Assembly: GCA_944472135.2 (NCBI GenBank)
Contig: OX235266.1
Span: 12,069,925-12,133,924 of the forward strand
Length of the DNA stretch: 64,000 bases
From: Trichobilharzia regenti
Taxonomy: Eukaryota > Platyhelminthes > Trematoda > Strigeidida > Schistosomatidae
Reading direction: 5' to 3'
This document shows positions 11,629-25,100 of the stretch, one piece after another. The notes under the pieces are model-generated. The model worked only from the letters and a program-made list of their open reading frames with translations, made no database searches and was not told the DNA's origin. Each line of letters starts with the position of its first letter. Positions within the stretch are counted from its first letter, which is position 1. Made by a program: the position numbers and the translations under genes.

Positions 11629-13188
11629 TTACTCCGCTTGATGAATGTTACCTTGTTCTTCTTCTTTTTTCGTAGGACCACTCAATTCAGGTTGTGTTTG
11701 TGTTTGCGGTGTTGGTGGAGGTGCTAGTGACGGATTATTGTCCGATGGCACCGATGGACTACCACTACCCTCAGCAGCAGCAGTAGTAGTAGTAGTCGCA
11801 GCGACAGTGGCAGCAACCGATGCAGTTACAGAGGCTTCTGGAACTTCTATATTCGCATTATTATTATCATCTGAAAGGAGGCTAGCAACAGTACACGAGT
11901 TCACTTCTATCGATGAGACTTGATGTTGCTGTTCTTGGTGGTGGGGATGGTGTTCAGTAGATTGAAAAACTCCTGGTGCTGACGCCGCCTCACTACACCC
12001 ATCTCCACTGCCGCCAACAACAACAACACCACCACCAGAACTAACAGGTTGAGTAGACAATGGTTGTTTAGAGGTTAAACTATTCGCTAAGACACTAGTG
12101 TTAGTTGTTGCTGTCGTCACGGTATCAGATGGATGACTGACATTTTGAGATAGCGTCAAAGTGATATTTGGTACCGGCAGCAGCATGGGATTATCTCTAG
12201 AAGATGGTTCAATAAATTGACGAATAGTATGCGGTGGCTCCATTGATGATGGTGTTGTTGTTGGTAGTGGTGGCGCTGGTGCTGTTGGCATCGTTGTCGG
12301 CGGTGGATATACAGAACTAGACCAAACTTCAGCCACTGTATCCATTTGTGGTGGTGGATTATTAGCAGTATTAGGCATTGATGATGCCTGCAGTGGTAAG
12401 GATTGATTGACTGCTGTTTGACACTCTTCACGTGGATGATGTTGAATCAGTTGAGTTGGAGTCGGTGAAGTATGCCCAACTGATGGAGGTTGTTGATTAG
12501 GCGATGGTAATGATGACGACGAGGAGGTGGATGACGGTGGTGCTAGAGGTTGTTGTTGTTGTTGCTGTTGTAGTGGTGATGGCTGTACAGTCGAAGGATA
12601 ACTCTGTGGCGGTGCTGGTGGTAGTGCTGACGGTGCTGGTGGATAGACAGACAAGTTTCCTGTAGCTGTTGGATTATTGTTCAACAATAATCTTGGATCA
12701 TTAGGTATCGATGGAACTTGTGGTGAATATGTAGGAGGTATCTGTTGCGGCTGTTGTTGCTGCTGAATAATATGCGCACCTGGTTGCAATTGTTGTTGTT
12801 GATGTGGTTGTTGTGCCTGTACTTGATTTATATGCGTAATCTGATTCACTGGATATGCATTACCCTGAGGAACATAAGTGGATTGTAAAGGGTGTTGTGG
12901 TTGTTGTGCTTGTAGCTGTGGTTGCGGTTGTAAGGGTTGAGGTGGTAGCGCGGCCGGCGGCTGTTGTTGCTGTTGTTGTTGAGGCACAACAACGCCACCA
13001 CCACCAACACCCTGTGGTTGTGGCTGCTGCTGTTGTTGTTGTTGTTGATGGTGATGGTGTACTAAAGATCTAGCACGATTCTCCATTGTCTTAATCACTT
13101 CCATATGAAATGCTTGACGTTCTTGAAGCAACTGTTGACGCATTTGTTCAATCATTTCATATTCTCTTTCCATGATACTCTCCAACTC
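11629..13188 (-). CDS. SMARCC: SMARCC exon 12 (coiled-coil end and Gln/Pro-rich tail, residues 1273-1791)
   Basis: It starts [31 protein letters not shown], matching the family's '[20 protein letters not shown]'. After a His/Gln run, about 480 residues of Gln-, Pro-, Ser- and Thr-rich sequence end at a TAA (11629-11631). The tail is typical in kind, but much longer than the vertebrate tails. The acceptor lies behind a CT dinucleotide tract (GCTACAG). Confidence 0.95.
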   Translation of the reverse strand, partial: ELESIMEREYEMIEQMRQQLLQERQAFHMEVIKTMENRARSLVHHHHQQQQQQQQPQPQGVGGGGVVVPQQQQQQQPPAALPPQPLQPQPQLQAQQPQHPLQSTYVPQGNAYPVNQITHINQVQAQQPHQQQQLQPGAHIIQQQQQPQQIPPTYSPQVPSIPNDPRLLLNNNPTATGNLSVYPPAPSALPPAPPQSYPSTVQPSPLQQQQQQQPLAPPSSTSSSSSLPSPNQQPPSVGHTSPTPTQLIQHHPREECQTAVNQSLPLQASSMPNTANNPPPQMDTVAEVWSSSVYPPPTTMPTAPAPPLPTTTPSSMEPPHTIRQFIEPSSRDNPMLLPVPNITLTLSQNVSHPSDTVTTATTNTSVLANSLTSKQPLSTQPVSSGGGVVVVGGSGDGCSEAASAPGVFQSTEHHPHHQEQQHQVSSIEVNSCTVASLLSDDNNNANIEVPEASVTASVAATVAATTTTTAAAEGSGSPSVPSDNNPSLAPPPTPQTQTQPELSGPTKKEEEQGNIHQAE

Positions 13189-16100
13189 CTGTAGCAAGAG
13201 AGAGAGAGAGAGAAATAGAAAGAAAATTATTTCAAATATTTCGTCCCCTTGATAAATTTCGATAGGGTAAGAAAGACGAGATTTGCAGTATAAAATGTTG
13301 CCATCATTCTATTTCACAGGTTCTCATCAGCTGACTGCAAACCACTACCTGAAAATACAATGGTTATAAATAATGATAACATTTCATACTTCATTGTTTG
13401 AAAGGTAATAGAGAAAACATTATAAGGTGAACAACGCATCTGGAATATAAGTATTGCAATTTATAGTTTAAGTTACCATCAATTTATATACTGTCAAACT
13501 ATGAAAAAGGTGGGGAGGGGGTGAGAGAAGACAGAAAACAGACATCTTCATGGGATATCTCGACACATACGCGACTGAGTGACGCTATCAATCAAAAAAC
13601 AACATACTACCGTCGACACATCGATGATACTTTTGTTGTTTGTAGCGGCATGAATCAGGCATCCGTATTATTTGATCGCCTAAATGACGTCCACCTAAAC
13701 ATTAAATTCACCATGGAATACGATCACAACGATGAATTCAATTTCCTGGACCTAAATGTAATAAAAAGAAGAAACGGTGGAACGGTCGAAAAGTTCATCA
13801 TCTACAGAAAAGAAACTTAGACCGGACAATACCTTCACTACAACAGCTTCTACCCTATGAGTTATAAGCGGGGATTAGAGTAAGGACACTGTACGACAGA
13901 GCCAGGAAGTTATGTTCGCCTAACAAGGTGGAAGAAGAATTGAGCTTTGTTGAAAAATGCCTTAAAGAAAATGGGTATTCAAAAGGATTTATCCTAAAGT
14001 ACAGCGAAGAAAGAGATGAGAAAGTGAAGTATCCAACAGTTGAAAAGAAGAAAGTGTTCATTTGCCTCCTATACAAAGTAGAAACCGTATCGCAGAAGAT
14101 TGAAAAGAGGATGAAAGGAGCAATAAGGAAGATGCTTCCCTGCAGCCAACCTGGTGATACTATACAGTACTACATGCTCTATAAGACAATCGAAACTGGA
14201 TAAGTACTTTGCTGATGTTACCTCTAGCTGCATTTATAAATTTACGTGTACCTGTGTACGAGCGATGCTGGGGACATCACTCGTACCAAATTCCCATGAA
14301 ACTTCATGAACTCTCTTACAAATTGCCGCGCCTGGGCAGCGATGATTCGAGACGTTCATGAAGCCGGCTCATCCTCCCGTAGGAGATAGCCGAAGTAAAG
14401 TAAAGTAAGTAGTGTACCTGCGGCAGCAAGTACATTGGAAGGATAGAAAGAAGGGCTTCTATCCATCCGGTTTTCAGAGCATATTCCGAGAAACTTATGC
14501 TTATAAGGAGGAAGCAGATATTTACAAAGTGCAATCACCAGACAAGACACCTTGTGGATACGGGTCATTTTGTCGAGATTTCCAAATCTTTCAAAACATT
14601 AAACATACAAAGGACAGCGAATCTACTACGATTTACTGCTGAAGCAAATGCAAACAAACGTCACAGACCAAACTTATGCACACAGAAAGCGAGTGTAGTC
14701 AATCTCTCACTCCCTTGGTAATCATATCACTTTCATTACACTGATTAGTCATACACACTAGTGAGCTCAACTCATTAAGCAAGTTTCCAAATTGTTGAAC
14801 TTTGACCTTCTTGAATTGGCATGTTGACACTGTTTATTAGATTTTTTATGTTTTCTGTTTACTCCCACCTCCACCTCACCTTTTTTTCTTTTTTCATAAT
14901 TTGACAGTATATAAATTGATGGTAACTTAAACTATAAATTGCAATACTTATATTCCAGATGCGTTGTGTTCACCTTATAATGTTTTCTCTATTACCTTTC
15001 AAACAATGAAGTATGAAATGTTATTATTATTATTATTTATAACCATTGTATTTTCAGGTAGTGGTTTGCAGTCAGCTGATAAGAACCTGCGGAATCTGGT
15101 CTGCAAATCTGGTCTTTCTTTCTCTATCGAATGAAAATTATAACGAAGATTAGTGTTGCGGAATGCTCACTGACCACGCGCACGTAGCCGACAGTTAGAT
15201 TCGAGGACGACGATGCACTCTTCTAAACCTCATCTAGCTGGTCTCAAGACTGGGAAAGAGGGAAGACTCAGTGTGAGACAATCCACCCTATCGCTTGATG
15301 AAAAACAAATACCACTCTTATAGAAACTTTAAGGCTTCAAGTCTGAAGTCCTCTATGCTCCACACTCAGAACGCAAGGGACTAAATGAAAGCGGAGATGG
15401 AAAACACAAAGAACAGGGGATATGACTGGTTTCAAAGCTGAATTTTTCTCAAAGATCAAAGTGTCACAGACAGACAAGATAGAGTGAAAGAAGAGAAACT
15501 GGAGGCCTTGGCTAGAGAGATGCGAAACAAGAACATAAAGTGATAAGAGATATTCCACATTATGAAGAATAGAGAAGATTTATAGCTCAGGTGGATGATT
15601 CGCAATTAGTAGTGTTCTCTGAGCTAGTTGGCTTTTGGGGTTGCGGAGCTGAAGAAGTTGTCCAGAAGGACGACGAAAGCTACGCAACCGAACCAACCAG
15701 CTCAGAGAACACTACTAATTGCAAATGAAGACCTAGTACCATATATATATATTGCTCTCTGTGGTTGGTTTCAAACTCTAATGACAATGACAAGCTTAGT
15801 CAACAATCACTACTCGCAGTTCCATGCACCACAACACATCTATATCCATTGACAGCTGCTGGGTGATAGCAGCTCACTACCTAAATCTAGATAGGTGGAG
15901 TGGGACTTCAGCTTTGCAACTCAAAGGTAGGAAGTCAAGCGCGCAGATCGATAAGTCACAACACCTCTTCACCCACCCCCAGTAGTCACTTCACTACTAC
16001 AATATAATCATAATACCCTTAACAGTATTACAATAAGGCAGTACTTAAGAGAGTGAAATTAACAGTGGAACCTAACTGTACGATTTGTACTTTCTCTTAG

Positions 16101-19100
16101 GTGCATTAAATTTGCCCAACTTGTTTTCAGAAATAAACGGGTATTTCGAGTATTTCCAACTCGAGTTTGTTCTGACAGTACAATTGAGCATGAAATAAAA
16201 GCTCGAAAGGATATTTTATCTAAGAATGGATATATCCTGAGAAGTTCATTGATTAATAAATACTCTAAAGAAATGAGCCCATCCTAAACTATCCAAACAG
16301 TTCTTCCAAAGAAATCTGTCTATATCAATTTGCCATTCAAAGGAGATTATGATGTACAAGAGGTAGTCAAACGAAGACGCGAGAACTTATTGTGCTGCAA
16401 AACTCATTCGTGTTCCTTAACACCACTAAGCAGAAAGTGCTTCAACAATCTGGGAAAGACTAGTCGCCAATCCTCGACACTTCAAACTGAGTATATCAAT
16501 TTGATGAGTGTGTTTATGGCAGCAAACACATAGGTCGTACAGAAAGGTGACTGTCTACTCACATGATGCAGCATTCGCCAGAGTAGTCCAAAACAGCTGA
16601 ATTCATAGTGTCAAAAAGCTCAGTAACAAACAAAGCATCTTGGGGACTACGGACATGATATCGACGCTGTCAAGTCATTCACCATTGTCAGCAAACAAAG
16701 AAACAAGAAGATGCTTATAATTGCCGAGGAGTCTTGTGAGATTCGAGTTTATAAACCAGGTCTCTGTGTACAAAAGGAGATGGTCGTGTCTCTGAACCCA
16801 CCATGGTTATACGATTTACTTATTGTTCTACCTCTTAATATTATTATTATTCTTGATTCATTTAAAACTATGATTTATCAGTTGGATTATCTTAACTCAC
16901 TTCAACACTATTATTATCATTGTTATTGTAACTACTACTATTGATATTACTCTGTTTGCGATTCCTGTCTAATTGTTTATCTAAGTGATTTAATTGAAGC
17001 GTAATGCAATTTATCTTAATTTTGATCTCTCATACTCCCTCTCCGCTTATCTAATTGAACATGACCTGGGAAACATTCGCACCTGTCTTTCTACATGACC
17101 AATTTAATGTAGTTAATTTACTTATCAGTCTTATATCTCACAATGTAATTTAATAGTATATATAGCGCCGTATGTAGAGTATTCAGCTGAGGAAGATTTC
17201 TACCGAAATTTGATGAATTCATTAAATCATCCTGCTTTATTAACACCTTTTGTTGCTTGTTTTCAATTCTAGTTGATGAGCCAGAGAAACAAGGAAAAAG
17301 GTTTTTCGTTTGACAATTGACATGGGCTGAACTAACTCCATGTGGATTATAATACCCCCATTCACCCCCCCTCGGATCAGAGACTTGGCGCGCCATAAAG
17401 AGCATCTCAAACAAACTTCAGACCTTCATTAACAGTTGTCTTCGCTCATTACCACTCAAGATCAGATGTCCAGCCAGAAAAGATCAGCAACAGGGATCTC
17501 TGGCAATGAGCGAACCAACCAGGAACCGATTGTGAAACAAATAGGCAGGAAGTAATGGAGATGGATTGGCTGGCCATACTCTGAGGAAACCATCAAGTGA
17601 GTGACATCACTAGACAAGCCATGGCTCGAGTGGAACCCGAAAGGGAAGCGGCGAGTTGGTCGTCAGTGCGAGGGCGGGGTGACTTGGAGGAGGTTATATG
17701 GGGGGGGAGATGAAAGCATGTGGGCAGACTTGGAGCGGGGTGAAAACCTTGGCAGAGAACCGAACGCAGTGGAGACGCGCGGCCGAAGCCCTATATTCTT
17801 CTGCGAATTAAAGGAAATAATCATAACGATAATAATAATCTGCCCCTCGAATAATTATTTACTTTTATTGATCTGTGGGGCTTTATGTCACTGGTCTAGG
17901 ACGTCGACTACCAACCAACCAAGCAACCGGTGGGTCAAGGGTTTGGACATTGTTACTCCTCCATACACACGGAAGTTTGAGCAGCCCCAAGTAGTATAAC
18001 CAACCCTCAAACAATGGGTGTGGTTCATTGACGTTCATTGTTTGTTTGTTTTTAAGTTTTACGCAAAAATAAAAAATAATGAATGTTTAGCTACAAAGAG
18101 TTAGATAGTTAAACCGTGTTTACTTGGCACCGTACTATGCTCCATACTTACTGTGTGTGAGAACAGGTGACATTAAACAGCTACTCAGACTAAATGAGGT
18201 AGGACAAGATTAGAACTCCAGATCAGTTGCCTGAGAGTCGAGTGCTTAGGCAGCAGTTGGTTAAAGAATATCACACTGGTATTAAGTCCCCATGAAGTGT
18301 AGGATTATATATTAGATGGTTGGAGGCAATCGGCAGGAAGCCTTGGACCTAGGTTTCGTGCCAGTTGGCACTCATCAGTCAGCAAGGCGTATCTGCAACC
18401 TTGAGGGAGCTCATGTCCCTGCTTCTGAGATTCAAAACCGCGTCACCCAGTGTGGCGACTTGAACTGCCGCACATTTGTGTATAGTTCTATGTCGAAAAT
18501 AGACAGACACCCAGTGAGTACTGCAGTCAGAGACGTTACCACTGAGCTATTCAGGCTCTCAATTGCCCACTTTTTGGACTCTATTGGGTACTTTGATTGG
18601 ATACTAGTAACTAGTGTAATGTGTCTAGTCCTATCTTCGATGCAGACTGAATTCTATCAGTCAAGCTTGCAATGTGTATATACTAGTGTGTGTAAAGTAG
18701 TATGGATACTCACTGCAATATGTGGAGAACGTTCAACTAGTAGTGACAAGGACAAGGATACTATTCAGTCCCAAGGATAATTTACTTATACATGAACTTG
18801 GATTTTGGGAGAGACTTGGCGGCAGGTATCTCTTAAAGAGATGGATCTCTACCTCCCCCCCCCTAAGGAAGACGGTATTTGCGCAAACCTTAAGACTGAT
18901 ATTTTCAAGTTGTCCATTTGAAAAGACAATCTCTAGTATATGACCGATCTCCAGTGTAGAAACACATCAATTCATCTGCTTCTAAATAATTTCATGAGCA
19001 TTCCAACCCAATGAACCAGATATCTGTTATAACAACATTCAGGGAATCTTTAATCTCTGCATTCCATATTAGTTTGATTATTAAATGTATCACACAGTGA

Positions 19101-22100
19101 AACAGTATTGTATACTGGATGACGTTTCGAACACAATTTATTGTTCATAATCATATCAATTTTTGTCACACGACTTCGAGATTTGATTTTTATAGTTTTC
19201 TCTGTCTTCTCCTATTTGTTGTATGGGCAGTAGAATTTTCCATATATCTGGGACAGGTGTTGAATCATTCCTATTACATGTATTTGCAGTTGATTCGATA
19301 AACAAAGCTTCTGTTATCAATCTCTCCCTATACCCTGTGACATTAGATTTTAAAACTGTCATCCTATTCCATCCTATTGTATGGTTGTGTGTAACTGCAT
19401 GTAGTGCTATAGCTGAACTACTCTCTAGATTTCTTATCTTATTCGGGTCAACCAATCTAGATTTAGCTAGGTTTTTATGTTCGGCTAGTCTGACTGCCCC
19501 TGTTCTACTAGTTTGACCTATGTATTTGACCTCACAATCATTGCAGGGTATTAGATAAACTAAATTGTTTTGTTTTAATGGCTCTACAGGATCCTTTAAC
19601 CGACAAAGCTTGTTTCTAATTGAGTTTGTGGGTTTGAATGCCACTTTTATTCCTGCCTTGTTAAGAATTCTGCGTAAGGCTTCCGAGGTTCCTTCTTTGT
19701 ATGGAATTACTGTTGATGATTTACATTCCTTATTGTTGGTGTCGTTATTAATATTATTATTATTATTACTATTATTATTACCATTATTATTATTGTTATT
19801 ATTATTATTGTTATCATTATTATTATTATCACTATCTCTGTTATCATTATTTATTTTATTTTTACATTTACTTACATATTTCTTGACTAATTTATCCGGG
19901 TAATTATTAAGTTTCAAGGCTTCTTTTATGTGTGTCACTTCCTGTCTTAGATTTTTTAGATAAATTAGTCAAGAAATATGTAAGTAAATGTAAAAATAAA
20001 ATAAATAATGATAACAGAGATAGTGATAATAATAATAATGATAACAATAATAATAATAACAATAATAATAATGGTAATAATAATAGTAATAATAATAATA
20101 ATATTAATAACGACACCAACAATAAGGAATGTAAATCATCAACAATAATTCCATACAAAGAAGGAACCTCGGAAGCCTTACGCAGAATTCTTAACAAGGC
20201 AGGAATAAAAGTGGCATTCAAACCCACAAACTCAATTAGAAACAAGCTTTGTCGGTTAAAGGATCCTGTAGAGCCATTAAAACAAAACAATTTAGTTTAT
20301 CTAATACCCTGCAATGATTGTGAGGTCAAATACATAGGTCAAACTAGTAGAACAGGGGCAGTCAGACTAGCCGAACATAAAAACCTAGCTAAATCTAGAT
20401 TGGTTGACCCGAATAAGATAAGAAATCTAGAGAGTAGTTCAGCTATAGCACTACATGCAGTTACACACAACCATACAATAGGATGGGATAGGATGACAGT
20501 TTTAAAATCTAATGTCACAGGGTATAGGGAGAGATTGATAACAGAAGCTTTGTTTATCGAATCAACTGCAAATACATGTAATAGGAATGATTCAACACCT
20601 GTCCCAGATATATGGAAAATTCTACTGCCCATACAACAAATAGGAGAAGACAGAGAAAACTATAAAAATCAAATCTCGAAGTCGTGTGACAAAAATTGAT
20701 ATGATTATGAACAATAAATTGTGTTCGAAACGTCATCCAGTATACAATACTGTTTCACTGTGTGATACATTTAATAATCAAACTAATATGGAATTACTTA
20801 ATACCACAGTGCCCAAGTTTTACACATATATTAACATGACTTATGGTCTTCCTGTACGAAGACTTATCAATAAACTCACTCGACTTTCACAAACTGAAGC
20901 AAGATATGAAAATCACCGTATTTTTAACATTCGATGCTTAAAAAATGAAATCATTCCTAAATATCTACGTCTACGAGCTCCAGTTCCAACAGACAGAGTT
21001 AGAAGCAGAATAGAAAGTCTACAAAAATTATGCCTGAAAGAAGAGATCCACAGAATCGTTAGAAAATTACAACATATCAGATGTGAAATTGAGCAATTAA
21101 AACAAAAGCTAAAAGGAATAGTTTCCAATGTAGATTATGATCTTATAACACAATCCTCCAACAATGCAAAATCAGCCACTTTCAAAAAGTCAAAAAATAG
21201 TCAAATCAAAAAGTTCAACAAATTATTAGAGGAGAAATCTTCATCTCAGAATAATGAAGTCAACAATCCAAAATCAACGGCGATCGATAAATCAAAGTGG
21301 GTTATCAATCTCTCATCACATATATTAAGTCCGATGGAAATAAGTGTATTAGAAAAGGGACTAAACTTCAATGTAGCGGTGGACAAGCTAAAACCTGAGG
21401 ATGTCATCCCTAAAATAGAAATAGCACTAAGTGGGATAGACAAAACAACAGCTGAAGAAGTACGTGCACAATGTGCACTTACATTAAAACGACAAAAATG
21501 TGGAAAACCTAACCTGACAAAACAAGAGACAAAAGCCCTAAAACACCTCAAGAATAACAAGGATATAGTAATCACAAAGTCAGACAAAGGGAACGCAACA
21601 GTAGTATTAGACAAATCGGACTATTTGGACAAGGTAAATACTCACATACAAACAGGACCATATGAGGAAATTAATAAATCAATAGACACAGTTATGAATA
21701 AAGTTAAGAAATCCACAGCGGACCTTATACGCCGAATGAAGCCGTTTCTAGGTGAGTCTAAGTGGTTTAATTTAATGCCAAAAACTAATAACCCCAGTAG
21801 GATGTATGGTGTTGTTAAAATTCATAAATCAGGATACCCTATTAGGCCTATAGTTGATTTTAGAAATTCACCTACCTATGAATTATCTAAATATTTAGCC
21901 ATGGTATTAAATCCCCTAAAAATCCACTCGAAATCTAGACTAACTAATTCTTATGAACTAAAACACAGATTAGATAATTTAAAATTAGATAATGAAGAAA
22001 AAATGGTTAGTTTTGACATTGTCAGTTTATATACACGTATACCAATAAATATGGCTATAGAGGCGGTCAGAAACGAACTCATTTCTGACCAAGAACTCGA

Positions 22101-25100
22101 ACTTAGGACAAAAGTGCCAATTGAGGACATAATGCTGGGAGTGCAGCTTTGCCTGACTTCTACAGTATTTAAATTCCAAGGGAAAATATACAAACAAACT
22201 GAGGGAGTTGCCATGGGATCACCAATATCCCCAGTGGTAGCAGATATATTCATGGATAGGTGGGAAAAGATAGCGATTGAAACGTTCACCCCCACCCCAA
22301 AAGTATGGTGGAGGTATGTAGATGACACATTCACTGTACTTAGAACACAAGATATAGATAGATTTTTCGAGCACATCAACTCGAAGGTAGAGGCAATTCA
22401 ATTCACTTATGAATTGGAAAGTCAGGAAGGGGAACTTCCAATGTTAGATTGCAACGTTAAAAGGAAAGAAGATGGGAAGCTAAACACTAGTGTTTACAGA
22501 AAACCCACACATTCAAACAGATATTTGGATTTCCGATCATCCCATCCTATGTCAGTAAAAATAGGATTAGTGAAATGTTTAAATGACAGAGCACAAAAAC
22601 TAAGTAGTACCAAGGAAAATCTAAGACAGGAAGTGACACACATAAAAGAAGCCTTGAAACTTAATAATTACCCGGATAAATTAGTCAAGAAATATGTAAG
22701 TAAATGTAAAAATAAAATAAATAATGATAACAGAGATAGTGATAATAATAATAATGATAACAATAATAATAATAACAATAATAATAATGGTAATAATAAT
22801 AGTAATAATAATAATAATATTAATAACGACACCAACAATAAGGAATGTAAATCATCAACAATAATTCCATACAAAGAAGGAACCTCGGAAGCCTTACGCA
22901 GAATTCTTAACAAGGCAGGAATAAAAGTGGCATTCAAACCCACAAACTCAATTAGAAACAAGCTTTGTCGGTTAAAGGATCCTGTAGAGCCATTAAAACA
23001 AAACAATTTAGTTTATCTAATACCCTGCAATGATTGTGAGGTCAAATACATAGGTCAAACTAGTAGAACAGGGGCAGTCAGACTAGCCGAACATAAAAAC
23101 CTAGCTAAATCTAGATTGGTTGACCCGAATAAGATAAGAAATCTAGAGAGTAGTTCAGCTATAGCACTACATGCAGTTACACACAACCATACAATAGGAT
23201 GGGATAGGATGACAGTTTTAAAATCTAATGTCACAGGGTATAGGGAGAGATTGATAACAGAAGCTTTGTTTATCGAATCAACTGCAAATACATGTAATAG
23301 GAATGATTCAACACCTGTCCCAGATATATGGAAAATTCTACTGCCCATACAACAAATAGGAGAAGACAGAGAAAACTATAAAAATCAAATCTCGAAGTCG
23401 TGTGACAAAAATTGATATGATTATGAACAATAAATTGTGTTCGAAACGTCATCCAGTATACAATACTGTTTCACTGTGTGATACATTTAATAATCAAACT
23501 AATATGGAATTACTTAATACCACAGTGCCCAAGTTTTACACATATTTTAATCTCTGCACCCAATAAACTAATATTATCAGGATACTCACTCAACTTAGCC
23601 CAGTTTACTAACCTGCTGTGTAAGCCCGAAAATGTTAAGGAAGGTTGGGCACATTGATTGAGCTAGCGCGACTCTACCCCAACCCCACGGAAAATCAATA
23701 CCCATTCCCTCTACAGAAACTTCAACAAACAACTATACACCAAAAAAAATACGAAACAGAATTTAAAAAACTTGCCTGAATTTGTTTAAGTTTAATATCC
23801 AACTTTTTCAATTGTGTTTCCACTAGCTGAGCAACTAACCCCTTGATACGCTTCTCTTCAACACTGGCTAAATGTCGTGCTTTGATAGCAGCAGCGGCTA
23901 GCGCACACGCAGCAGCTGTGCCCAAACTATCCGGATTCGGTGGTAATGAGTTTGTGGCACCACCGGCAGCGGCAGCACTCTTTTCACTTGTTTCTGCTTG
24001 TTGTGATTGCGATTGTGGTTGCTGATCAGCTGACGACGACTTCTCTGATTCTGGTACAACCGATGTAGCGGCAGTAGCAGCAGCGGCAGCATTGGCGTTG
24101 ATAGCCGTAGTTGCTTCTGATACGACAGGTTCAGATTGTTGTTCTACTAAATGTGGAATTGATTCAACTGTCGACTGCTGTTGTTCACCAGGTTTTGTCT
24201 GCGTAACTCCGGTGGCTTCATCAGTTTCCCCTTTAGTCTCTTGTTCTTCAATAATCATTGGTTCAGCTTTATTAACATCAGCCGTCTCTTGACATTCACC
24301 AGTATCCATTTTACATTCTTCAGGTTTAGGGAGCAATGAAGCCGTCGCCTCAGGACTTTTAGGCTTATTTTCAGAAGTTAATTCATCAACTGTACTACTA
24401 GTAGTGATGTCTATTGGAGTACTTTCCTATATATATGTATATGAAAGAGAAAAATATAAAAAATGATTCAAGGAGTATATATAATACAGATAGGGGTACA
24501 TCTTATGGGGTAACCATCACCACCACCTGTACCCTCTCAGAATGCCTACTTCTGCATAACTCATATTATATTTAATTTCGGCAAGACCCCACCACACCCC
24601 AAAAGTATGGTGGAGGAAGCCCTGAAACACCATAAGAATAACGAGGATATAGTAGTCACAAAGTTAGACAAACGAAATGCAACAGCAGTATTAGACAAAT
24701 CAGACTATTTGGACAAGGTAAACACTCATACAAACAGGACCATATGAAGAAATTAATAAATCAATAGACACCCTCATGAATAAAGTTAAGAAATCCACGG
24801 CGGACCCTATACACCGAATGAAGCCGTTTCTAGGTGAGTCTAAGTGGTTTAATTTAATACCAAAAACTAATAACCCCAGTAGGATGTATGGTGTTGTTAA
24901 GGTTCATAAGCCAGGATACCCTATTAGACCTATAGTTGATTTTAGAAATTCACCTACTTATGAATTATCTAAATATTTAGCCATGTTATTAAATCCCTTA
25001 AAGAGCCACTCGAAATCCAGGCTAACAAATTCCTATGAACTAAAACATGGATTAGATAATTTAAAATTAGATAATGAAGAAAAAATGGTTAGTTTTGACA

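Larger units (their letters stand above)
19062..23545 (+). mobile_element. Full Penelope-like element (family A) with pseudo-LTRs and inverted 5' arm
   Basis: The 4,484-bp insertion is bounded by a 13-bp duplication TTTAATCTCTGCA (19049-19061, 23546-23558). Three copies of the element's 3' part are present: an inverted copy (19062 to about 19953), a direct copy (about 19962-20830) and the true 3' end (about 22675-23545). The inverted and direct copies form a large palindrome with a short centre. One open reading frame fills the rest. The three copies differ at very few positions. It lies antisense to SMARCC inside intron 11. PLE organisation of this kind is known; this copy is unusually complete. 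Confidence 0.93.
13189..23775 (-). other. SMARCC: SMARCC intron 11 with GC-AG boundaries
   Basis: The exon ends CAG and the intron starts GCAAGT, a perfect donor consensus except C for T. It ends GCTACAG. At 10,587 bp it is the longest intron and holds at least three Penelope-like elements, RTE pieces and SINE remnants. Confidence 0.8.

Noticed and set aside
13189..13210. Alternative GT donor or acceptor near exon 12
   Set aside because: The CT tract and GCTACAG acceptor, with the homology of ELESIMERE, fix the exon start; no alternative keeps the frame.
15060..15110. Complete hammerhead at the right end of the PLE at 13318-15088
   Set aside because: CTGATAA and GGAATC replace the core bases and stem II does not pair; only the left arm keeps CTGATGA and GAAA, without a convincing stem II.
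19565..19903. Leucine-rich ORF that looks like a membrane protein
   Set aside because: It is the antisense reading of AAT repeats coding the Asn-rich PLE linker; the same occurs at 19907-20290 and 22668-23006.
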